A stretch of DNA of 46,886 bases from Isoetes engelmannii (Eukaryota; Streptophyta; Lycopodiopsida; Isoetales; Isoetaceae), in assembly GCA_011763485.2 (NCBI GenBank), contig JAANSK020000022.1, forward strand, positions 1 through 46,886. Reading direction: 5' to 3'. The notes under the pieces are model-generated. The model did no database searches. It was not told the origin of the DNA and was given only the letters and a program-made list of their open reading frames with translations. This document shows positions 14,865 through 21,075 of this stretch, piece by piece (within the stretch, counting starts at the first letter, position 1; each line of letters starts with the position of its first letter). A program made the position numbers and the translations under genes.

Positions 14865-15144
14865 CAGACCCCAGTGGCGTGTAGCGCATCAGCGCCTCGC
14901 CACTCACCGTCATCACCAGCTCGAAATAGCTCTCGGGGTGTTCCGCCTTCAGCCGTTCGTACTCGTTCAGCGCCAGCCGCTCGATCTCAGCATCGAAAAC
15001 GACTTCCAGCCAACGGCGATGGGCTGTGTAGACCATCTGCCGGATCTGGTACCGCACCTTCAGAGGGACATTTTCAGGCAGAGGCGCGTCTGGCTGAACT
15101 TTGGCGGCGGCAGCGCCGGGCTTCAGATTGTCCTCATTGCTCAT
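14836..15144 (-). CDS. Hypothetical protein, 102 aa, leaderless
   Basis: ATG at 15144 (MSNEDNLKPGAAAAK). TACAAT ends only six bases upstream, so the mRNA should begin at or next to the start codon. Helical (RYQIRQMVYTAHRRWLEVVF). First gene of a four-gene minus operon ending in the exonuclease. Function unknown. Confidence 0.65.
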   Translation of the reverse strand: MSNEDNLKPGAAAAKVQPDAPLPENVPLKVRYQIRQMVYTAHRRWLEVVFDAEIERLALNEYERLKAEHPESYFELVMTVSGEALMRYTPLGSDGTRIAGHG

Positions 15145-15150
15145 GGGTTT

Positions 15151-15156
15151 ATTGTA
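15151..15156 (-). promoter_or_regulatory. TACAAT -10 box for leaderless gene
   Basis: TACAAT then AAACCC then ATG. The same distance separates GATACC from the ATG in the leaderless genes at 40638, 44321 and 46695. Confidence 0.6.
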
Positions 15157-15184
15157 CCAAAAGCCAATGAACAAAGCCAGAAAA

Positions 15185-15370
15185 TCATGCCCGCCCCACG
15201 GTCTCCATCAGCTTCACGTAGGGCGTGCGCATGACCCGGTGCCGGCGCGAATCCGGCGACACCGACCATGCTTCCGCCAGTGACACCGACACACCGAACA
15301 GCTTGGCCGCTGCGGCGAGCGACAGGCGTCGCTCGTCGCAGAAGGCCTTGAAGCGCTGGTTGGGCGTCAC
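15185..15370 (-). CDS. Small HTH protein downstream of cobT, 61 aa
   Basis: GTG start 3 nt after the cobT stop. FKAFCDERRLSLAAAAKLFGVSVSLAEAWS reads as a helix-turn-helix; the tail is basic. Probably co-translated with the VWA/AAA+ pair and may regulate it or direct it to DNA. Confidence 0.6.
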   Translation of the reverse strand: MTPNQRFKAFCDERRLSLAAAAKLFGVSVSLAEAWSVSPDSRRHRVMRTPYVKLMETVGRA

Positions 15371-15373
15371 GGC

Positions 15374-16942
15374 TCAGACCCGGTTGACCTTCGCCCGGAT
15401 GAACGGGCGAATGCGGATGCTGATTTCGTCGATCACTTCCTGAATCGTCGACCGGCACAGCGACTGCGCGAACCAGCTGCTGAGCCGACGAGCGTTGTCC
15501 TCGGCACCGACGTAGAGCCCGAGGCACGAGACGCCGGCCGCCTTGAGGCGCGCCACATCGACCGGCCCATCGGTGATGTTGCCATCGGTCAGGCACATCA
15601 CCAGGTCGCACTGTTTCAGCTTGCTCTCCATGCGGCGGAACGTGGACTGCAGGCCTTCCGCGTAATCGAACCCCTCGACCCCGGCGATCTGCTGGTCGCT
15701 CATCGCCAGGCCAAACGTCTCGTGACCACGCGCCGAACTCAGGGTGACAAAGCCGTCCGCGTGACCGCGTGACGACAGGATTGCCAGAGCGGTCAGGACC
15801 ACCCGGGCGAACTCGGACGGCCCACCCGACATGGAACCGGACAGGTCGACCACCACCCCGATCCGGATTTTTCCCGACCGCGCCTCGGTGCGCGCCCGAT
15901 AGACGCTGTTGCTGTCGGTCGCGAGACGGCGCGTGTTGAGTCGGCGGGTCGCCGTCTCGGTCGACGACCAGCCCTTGCGCGTCACGAACTCGGCGCTCAT
16001 CCGGCTGGCGAGCATCGTCGCCTGATCCATCTGCTCCGGGGTCAGCGCGTGTTCGCCCTTGCGGTCGAGGTTGATCGCGGTGGAAGCCTCGGCGTCACGG
16101 TTCGAACCCTTGCGATCCTCGCTTTCCTCCTGCTTGCCTCGGCCCGGCTTGCCGTCTCCATCGACCAGCACGAATACGCCCTTGGTGTCGTCGATGGCGC
16201 CGGTGGCAACCTGAAGCGACATGAGCATGTCGAACGCGAACTGCGGAAGGGAGCGCTCGTCGCAAGCCTCCGGAAATTCATTCTTCCAGTCCACGGCGAT
16301 CCGCAGGACTTCCCACGAATCGGCCGCCGCGATGGTGCGCTCGTAGTAGTGAGCCACCCGCGGGAGGAAGTCGCCAGCCGGGCGCGCCTTCCAGTCAGCC
16401 AGCATCGCACCCTCGGCCTGAATCAGCGCGAAGAAGGCGGCGCCGGGCTTTTCGATGCCCGGCATGGTTTCGTGGTCGAGCCAGTTGAACGGGGTCTTGT
16501 AGACCTCGCGGTACTTGTGTTCGATGCGGGCATCTTCGAACAGGTTGACCAGGCGGAACGGGATTCCAGCCCGCTTGCACTGCTGGTCGAGCTTTTCCAG
16601 GTCCCGCTCCGTCCAGAGTGCATGCGAAAGTTCGTGGCGCAGGAAGGCGCCGATGTAGGCGTCCATGCCCTTCTGGTTCGGCTTGGTTTCGCGGATCGCT
16701 TCACCGATGGTCACCGAGTGACGGCCAGCCTTCCACGACCAGTAGCCGGTGTTCACGCCCTCACGCGTCACAACATGGTGACGCTCCGGCGCCGTGCGAC
16801 CCAGCATCACCTCGTCCTGCCAGTGCGATTCGACGCTACGACGGATGCCGGCGACCATCGGATCGACCTTTGCAGCCGGCGTGCGCGGGACGCCGGCGCG
16901 GCGGCGGCGCGGGGAGGCAGCGGTGGCGGTAGCAGTCTTCAT
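15374..16942 (-). CDS. cobT-like: CobT-like VWA protein with HExxH metallopeptidase motif, 522 aa
   Basis: Residues 103-107 are HELSH within RHELSHALWTERD, with a possible third ligand in FEDAR (~136). This suggests a zinc-peptidase-like N-terminal domain. A charged linker (~255-310) leads to a C-terminal VWA domain with a complete MIDAS (DLSGSMS, about residue 360; later LTDGN). GGGAGGGC precedes the ATG, 11 nt after the cobS-like gene. In cobaltochelatase, CobT pairs with CobS; phages and plasmids carry such pairs without the CobN subunit, so they probably remodel a different target. Annotating this as cobalamin biosynthesis would be misleading. Confidence 0.85.
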   Translation of the reverse strand: MKTATATAASPRRRRAGVPRTPAAKVDPMVAGIRRSVESHWQDEVMLGRTAPERHHVVTREGVNTGYWSWKAGRHSVTIGEAIRETKPNQKGMDAYIGAFLRHELSHALWTERDLEKLDQQCKRAGIPFRLVNLFEDARIEHKYREVYKTPFNWLDHETMPGIEKPGAAFFALIQAEGAMLADWKARPAGDFLPRVAHYYERTIAAADSWEVLRIAVDWKNEFPEACDERSLPQFAFDMLMSLQVATGAIDDTKGVFVLVDGDGKPGRGKQEESEDRKGSNRDAEASTAINLDRKGEHALTPEQMDQATMLASRMSAEFVTRKGWSSTETATRRLNTRRLATDSNSVYRARTEARSGKIRIGVVVDLSGSMSGGPSEFARVVLTALAILSSRGHADGFVTLSSARGHETFGLAMSDQQIAGVEGFDYAEGLQSTFRRMESKLKQCDLVMCLTDGNITDGPVDVARLKAAGVSCLGLYVGAEDNARRLSSWFAQSLCRSTIQEVIDEISIRIRPFIRAKVNRV

Positions 16943-16953
16943 GGTGCCCTCCC

Positions 16954-18360
16954 TTACTTCGCAAAGTGGGTGTTGATGAGCTTCGTGATCGCGTCAGCCT
17001 GCTTGCGAAGCAGGCCACCGTTCACGTCGCGCTCGACCCACAGCGGCAGACGATCCAGCAGCAGTTCGCGCAGATCGCCCTCCGCCTTCGCCATCCGAAC
17101 CACCTCGGAGCAGTGACGCAGGTTCATCTCCCGCGTCAGCTCACCCTGATCCACCAGGCGGCGGAAAGCGGCGTACATGTCGACCAGCTTGTTCAGCGCG
17201 CCATCGGAGAAGCCCTTGGCCTTCATGCTCGGCCGCAGCTTTTCGCGGAGCGCATCGGCGCTCGGCTCGACGTTCACGATGATGGGGAAGCGATCCGACA
17301 GCGCTTCGTCCATGTCCTCGACGTTGTAATCGGCACCCATGTTGGTGGTGCAGACGACCCACAGGTTCTCCGGCGAGCAGGAGAGCACTTCTTCGGTCGC
17401 CAGCCCGTCGATCACATCCAGCGGCCGGCCAGTGTTCAGGTGAAGGTTCCCATCAGCGTGCGGGGTCAGCGACGACACCAGCACCGACAGTTCACGCGAG
17501 CGAACGCGCAGCACTTCATCGAAGAGCACGACCGTCTTGAAGCCCAGCGAGGCCTTGCGGAACGCTTCGGACAGCTTGCCGTCCTTCCACGCCATCGATC
17601 CATCGACCGTGCGGATCATGTGACCGATCAGGTCGACCGATTCCAGCCCTTCGTGGCCGCCGATGTAGACCAGCTGTTCGACTTCGTTCTCGCCTTCGCG
17701 GGCAAACGCGGTCACGGTGTGGGTCTTGCCCCAGCCCTTCGGTCCAGCGAGGCAGACGTTAAGGCCGAACGCATAGCGCTTGAGCTTCGCCATGATCGGG
17801 TCGAACCCGGCCACCGGCGCCGCGGCGGGCGCGGCCGGAGCTACGCCACCGGACAGCGGAGCCGATTCGGCGACCAGGTTGTCGAGAGCCTTGGAGATTC
17901 CGCCCGGCTGCGCGGCGAGGTGGTTGAACACCGCCCGGCAGTGCTTGCACATCATCTCCTTGCTCTTGAAGAAGCCGCAGCCCGACGACGGTTTGTGGCC
18001 GCTGCCGTCGTGCAGGCGGAGCGTGCCGCCGATCTTGAGCCCCTTGGAGGCGAGGAAGTCGACCGCTTTCGAGCGCCGGGCCGGGCTGTCCTTGGCCGTG
18101 CCTTCGATGAAGCTGTCGCCACACCAGTACGCGAAGTTGTTGTCGAACGGGCTGTAGGCCAGCACCACGTTGTGGACAGCGCCCGGCTTGCCGACTTCGA
18201 ACACGTGGCAGGCCGCAACGCCGACGTTCTTGGCGTCATCGAGGAACACCGGAACGAAGTGGGTCCCCGCGGCCGGCGTGAGCGTGTAGCCCGCCGGAAG
18301 CGCCGCCCTTTCCTCGATCATCGTCCTTTCGACGGCGCTGCGATCCTTTCCAAACTTCAT
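16954..18360 (-). CDS. cobS-like: CobS/MoxR-like AAA+ ATPase with zinc-finger N-terminal domain, 468 aa
   Basis: The start at 18360 (MKFGKDRSAVERT) follows AGGAGGCAGGAGC; earlier in-frame codons lie in the promoter. Residues ~128-141 have C-x9-C-x2-C (CGF...MCKHC), a probable zinc finger. Walker A GPKGWGKT is at 206-213 and Walker B VVLFDE ends at 282, with a later sensor segment CTTNMGADYN. It forms an operon with the VWA protein, the usual MoxR-VWA chaperone pairing. Its leader carries TACAAT rather than GATACC. Confidence 0.9.
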   Translation of the reverse strand: MKFGKDRSAVERTMIEERAALPAGYTLTPAAGTHFVPVFLDDAKNVGVAACHVFEVGKPGAVHNVVLAYSPFDNNFAYWCGDSFIEGTAKDSPARRSKAVDFLASKGLKIGGTLRLHDGSGHKPSSGCGFFKSKEMMCKHCRAVFNHLAAQPGGISKALDNLVAESAPLSGGVAPAAPAAAPVAGFDPIMAKLKRYAFGLNVCLAGPKGWGKTHTVTAFAREGENEVEQLVYIGGHEGLESVDLIGHMIRTVDGSMAWKDGKLSEAFRKASLGFKTVVLFDEVLRVRSRELSVLVSSLTPHADGNLHLNTGRPLDVIDGLATEEVLSCSPENLWVVCTTNMGADYNVEDMDEALSDRFPIIVNVEPSADALREKLRPSMKAKGFSDGALNKLVDMYAAFRRLVDQGELTREMNLRHCSEVVRMAKAEGDLRELLLDRLPLWVERDVNGGLLRKQADAITKLINTHFAK

Positions 18361-18427
18361 GCTCCTGCCTCCTGTCTGCGACCTTGTTGACGGGAGTAAT
18401 TGTACTTTGTACAACCACAAAAAGCAA
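18361..18427 (-). promoter_or_regulatory. cobS leader: cassette leader with TACAAT in the -10 position
   Basis: TTGCTT (18427-18422), 17 nt, TACAAT (18404-18399), 7 nt, GTCAACAAG (18391-18383), a 3-bp GTC-GCA-GAC stem, AGGAGG. The 7-nt distance equals that between GATACC and GTCAACAAC elsewhere. TTGTACAAAGTACAA upstream is a repeated/palindromic string that could bind a repressor. Confidence 0.75.
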
Positions 18428-18513
18428 CTGCTGGTCGTGTTTTCTGCTTTGCTAAACAAGGCTTGTTTCTGGGTGTGGGTGACGAGGGTTTCCCCTGGTC
18501 GGGTTGACTCCCA

Positions 18514-18536
18514 CGGAAGGCCGGAGGCCGAAACCC
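18514..18536 (-). repeat. 23-bp repeat, copy 2
   Basis: Exact inverted copy of 8185-8207. It sits in the 18428-18621 intergenic stretch, which holds no supportable gene. Confidence 0.5.
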
Positions 18537-18575
18537 CTATCGGGGCTCACGAATCACGGCCGCCTTGCCTGCGGT

Positions 18576-18589
18576 TGTCACCCGTGACA
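18576..18589. promoter_or_regulatory. TGTCAC palindrome
   Basis: TGTCAC (18576-18581) and GTGACA (18584-18589) are separated by CC, a compact perfect inverted repeat just before an orphan GGATACC (18600-18606) on the plus strand. Confidence 0.35.
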
Positions 18590-18621
18590 GTCCCCCTCCG
18601 GATACCGCTTTGAAGAGGCTG

Positions 18622-18647
18622 AAAAAAATCCCTGGCGAACCAGGGAT
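18622..18647 (-). terminator. UUCG terminator with different arms
   Basis: ATCCCTGG (18628-18635), CGAA, CCAGGGAT (18640-18647), with an A7 run. Ends the 18655 gene. Confidence 0.85.
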
Positions 18648-18654
18648 CTGAACC

Positions 18655-19086
18655 TCAGTAGGTGGCTTGATCAGGCTTCTTTCCAAAGGCAAGCCTCGCC
18701 TTGTCGTAGATGTCCCCGATGTCGACACGAACCTCCGTACCGGTGTGGTCGAAAGCCACGGAATAGCCGGTCAGGTAGCGCTGCTTCTCTGCCCCGATCG
18801 TCATCAGAACGACCACCTCACCTTCAACGAGATGCGGGGAGATCATCGTCGGAAAATGAATCTCGACGTCTTCCTCGAGGTCATCGTCGAAGCGCGTGGT
18901 CGGGAAATCGCCGTTGTCGCTATCGGCCGAAGCGAGCAAGCAGACCTTTCCAGCCCGAGGGCCATCCGACTGGTCCGAGACGACGACATCGACGTCGGGG
19001 ATCTCGGATTCGACCATGGCCTGGAAAGCAGCCAGGTCCTTGACCATGAAGTAGTTGCTGCGCGCGGTGCCGAACCAATTTGCCAT
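18655..19086 (-). CDS. Hypothetical acidic cassette protein, 143 aa
   Basis: Starts MANWFGTARSNYFMVK at 19086 behind AAGGAGGATGCA. It is acidic (DDDLEEDVEIHFP) with a beta-rich C-terminal part. The opening resembles small proteins that keep a FW..ARSNYF..KD motif in phages and plasmids; no function known. Confidence 0.8.
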   Translation of the reverse strand: MANWFGTARSNYFMVKDLAAFQAMVESEIPDVDVVVSDQSDGPRAGKVCLLASADSDNGDFPTTRFDDDLEEDVEIHFPTMISPHLVEGEVVVLMTIGAEKQRYLTGYSVAFDHTGTEVRVDIGDIYDKARLAFGKKPDQATY

Positions 19087-19135
19087 TGCATCCTCCTTGC
19101 TCGATCGAGCGGTTGTTGACGGGAGGACGGTATCC
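19087..19135 (-). promoter_or_regulatory. Cassette leader (hairpin form) for the 18655 gene
   Basis: GGATACC (19135-19129), GTCCTCCC, GTCAACAAC (19120-19112), hairpin GCTC-GATC-GAGC, AAGGAGG. Confidence 0.85.
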
Positions 19136-19231
19136 CGCGGAGGGCGAAACAAACCACGGGCCTCATTCATGGTTTGTCGATACCGTTTTAGTGACTGTCA
19201 ATCTCTGTCGGCACCGGAAACGACGGTTGGT

Positions 19232-19270
19232 GGATACCTGTTGGGTGTCAACAACCACGGAGGCACCACC
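19232..19270 (+). promoter_or_regulatory. Cassette leader (short form) for the 19271 gene
   Basis: GGATACC (19232-19238), TGTTGGGT, GTCAACAAC (19247-19255), CACGGAGG. A second GATACC (19179-19184) and a GTCAAT follow the same order about 50 nt upstream, perhaps a decayed duplicate. Confidence 0.8.
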
Positions 19271-19729
19271 ATGACTGCACTCAAAGCTGTCCTGCCTTTC
19301 TCTCAGGCATCCGATGACCCCGGACAGGCTTCAACCCGTCCGACCATCACCCTCAACCGCAGGACCCCTTCGGTTCGCGTTCTGAATCCCCGTGGCCTCG
19401 CGAAAGGCGCACGGGATGAGGAGCGTGCCATTGCGGAACTTGAGGCTCGCAACCAGCAGCGCCGCGAATACCGGAGAGAGCTCCTGGCCGAACTCAATCG
19501 GATCGAGGAGCTTTACTTCGGAGACTGGTACCTGCAGTACGCAGCTCGTCAGGTTCGCGAAATTCCGGACGGCACTCCGGACGATCGCATCTGGACCTGG
19601 ATCGATGGCCCCCGCTTCAATGGGGACATCGATTGCATCGTTCCGGGCTTTTTGCCGGAACTCGCCATCAAGCTGTTCGTCACCGACATGCCTCACATCG
19701 GTGGCCGACTGAGGGTTCGTGTGTGCTGA
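19271..19729 (+). CDS. Hypothetical cassette protein, 152 aa
   Basis: Starts MTALKAVLPFSQASDD. A disordered N terminus, a charged helix (RDEERAIAELEARNQQRREY) likely coiled coil, then an alpha/beta C terminus ending GGRLRVRVC. Not recognised. Confidence 0.8.
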   Translation: MTALKAVLPFSQASDDPGQASTRPTITLNRRTPSVRVLNPRGLAKGARDEERAIAELEARNQQRREYRRELLAELNRIEELYFGDWYLQYAARQVREIPDGTPDDRIWTWIDGPRFNGDIDCIVPGFLPELAIKLFVTDMPHIGGRLRVRVC

Positions 19730-19739
19730 TTGTCGTACC

Positions 19740-19768
19740 AAGACCTCTCTTCGGAGAGGTCTTTCTTT
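19740..19768 (+). terminator. Cassette terminator on the plus strand
   Basis: AAGACCTCTC, TTCG, GAGAGGTCTT (19754-19763), then TTCTTTCT. Same element as on the minus strand, flipped with its gene. Confidence 0.9.
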
Positions 19769-19837
19769 CTCGGCAGCCTGTCAGGGCCACCTAGCGAATC
19801 GAGCGGCGCGCGGTCGATGCACACCGCCCGAACCGGT

Positions 19838-19875
19838 GGATACCGTTGATCAGACTCCCACCGCAGGCCTTGCCC
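19838..19875 (+). promoter_or_regulatory. GATACC promoter for the 19876 gene
   Basis: GGATACC (19838-19844) followed by GTTGATCAG rather than GTCAACAAC. A TTG two bases after the box could be a leaderless start in the same frame. Confidence 0.5.
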
Positions 19876-20154
19876 ATGCAGCCCCCTCAGATCCTTGAAC
19901 GCACCCCGGCTCGGTCGGCGAAGCTGTGCGCCCTTCTCGTTGCCGTGGGGATGATCGCCGCGGCGTCCCTGAAGGTCGCGTTCCGCAGCTACTACGCGGA
20001 GACGGGCAGCACACTGCTCGACTTCGTGATGCCGTTCATCTTCCTGTTCTTCTTCTGGCGGATCGCCGGCGTTACCCACGCGAATTTCGCCCGTACCTGG
20101 GCACCCTGGAGCTTCGAAGGCTTGTTCAAGAACGGGACCGGGCGAGAGCCCTGA
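19876..20154 (+). CDS. Two-TM membrane protein, 92 aa
   Basis: Hydrophobic helices near residues 16-34 (LCALLVAVGMIAAASLKVAF) and 46-64 (FVMPFIFLFFFWRIAG). Convergent with the membrane-protein operon at 20161. No family recognised. Confidence 0.65.
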   Translation: MQPPQILERTPARSAKLCALLVAVGMIAAASLKVAFRSYYAETGSTLLDFVMPFIFLFFFWRIAGVTHANFARTWAPWSFEGLFKNGTGREP

Positions 20155-20160
20155 CCCGGG

Positions 20161-20445
20161 CTACAGCATCGATCGCCTGGACAGCGCGATCAGCTGGGCG
20201 GCGTCACTCAATCCCTCTTCTTCATCCTTGACCCTGCCGAGCTGGGTGAAGATTCCAAGAACCAGCCCCGCGTAGGCGGCCAGCGCCACCAGGGAGGCAA
20301 TCTTGCCCTTCACACCGATGCCCGCCCAACCGAGGTAGAGGGTAACGCAGAACAGCACCGCCGGCGCCACGGCGATCGCGAGATCGAACAGGAGCCCCTC
20401 CTTCTGAAGCCGAGGGCTGGCGCGCACTTCATCGAGAATCATCAT
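20161..20445 (-). CDS. Two-TM membrane protein, 94 aa
   Basis: Starts MMILDEVRASPRLQKEG. Helices near 21-42 and 50-68; acidic C terminus. Its ATG overlaps the stop of 20442-20753, so it is co-translated with it. Last gene of a three-gene operon. Confidence 0.7.
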   Translation of the reverse strand: MMILDEVRASPRLQKEGLLFDLAIAVAPAVLFCVTLYLGWAGIGVKGKIASLVALAAYAGLVLGIFTQLGRVKDEEEGLSDAAQLIALSRRSML

Positions 20446-20753
20446 CCGCCTCCCAGCAGCGATCGGATCAGGTTCGTCACCAGGCCTGCCAGCCCCATGA
20501 TCAGGACCAGTGCCGACAGCGTTGCCACTGGATGGCTGAAGAACTTCAAGCCGACGGCGCCCAGCATTCCGCCAACGAAGAAGAACGGGAATGGCTGGAA
20601 GATGCCGAGCTCGTATTCCCTGCCCGTGAAGAACGCCCAGACCGGGCAGCAGATGATGGAAGTGATGATCGCGGCGATCACTTCGCCGGCCGCTGGCTTC
20701 TTCAGTTCAACCCCGAAGAATCGAACCCCCTCGCGCTTGGCTGGGGTGTCCAT
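20442..20753 (-). CDS. Multi-TM membrane protein, 103 aa
   Basis: Three hydrophobic segments (AGEVIAAIITSIICCPVWAFF; FPFFFVGGMLGAVGLKFF; TLSALVLIMGLAGLVTNLI). The start shares one base with the stop codon of the upstream gene. Unknown function. Confidence 0.7.
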   Translation of the reverse strand: MDTPAKREGVRFFGVELKKPAAGEVIAAIITSIICCPVWAFFTGREYELGIFQPFPFFFVGGMLGAVGLKFFSHPVATLSALVLIMGLAGLVTNLIRSLLGGG

Positions 20754-20983
20754 CAGCCGTATGCAACCTCACCCAGATTCGGGAACATGTGCTGGATGCG
20801 CTCAGCAATCCAGCGCTCCTGAAGCTCTCGCAGCCGGCGCAGCTCCATCGAGAACGACTTCACCTTGCCCGGATTCCGTTCGGCCAGCGCGACCAGCAGA
20901 CGGTCTCGCTGAATCTTGATCTTGGCTTCACAGCTCGCGATGTTGCGATCGACGCGCTCCAACGAGCGTCCATTCACCTTCAT
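20753..20983 (-). CDS. Small coiled-coil protein, 76 aa
   Basis: Starts MKVNGRSLERVDRNI at 20983 behind AAGGAGGTGCTAC. A continuous charged helix (EAKIKIQRDRLLVALAE ... RRLRELQERWIAERIQ). First gene of the operon with the two membrane proteins, perhaps their cytoplasmic partner. Confidence 0.75.
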   Translation of the reverse strand: MKVNGRSLERVDRNIASCEAKIKIQRDRLLVALAERNPGKVKSFSMELRRLRELQERWIAERIQHMFPNLGEVAYG

Positions 20984-21029
20984 GTAGCACCTCCTTCTTG
21001 ATAACCATGCCAGCTTCAGCATTGGAATT

Positions 21030-21058
21030 ATCATAGCCGTCATTGCGCTTTTGCACAA
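21030..21058 (-). promoter_or_regulatory. Sigma70-like promoter for the 20983 operon
   Basis: TTGTGC (21058-21053), 17 nt, TATGAT (21035-21030). The sequence ATTGCGCTTTTGCACAAT here closely matches one near 9862-9886, hinting at a shared operator. Confidence 0.6.
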
Positions 21059-21075
21059 TCACGGTAAGGTTGGTT

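Noticed and set aside
15374-18360. Cobalamin (cobaltochelatase) biosynthesis
   Set aside because: Only CobS- and CobT-like proteins are present, with an added HExxH domain; no cobN or other pathway gene is visible.
16049-18390. Long plus-strand open frames opposite cobT and cobS
   Set aside because: They are antisense to genes with Walker and MIDAS motifs and show only GC-rich codon shadowing.
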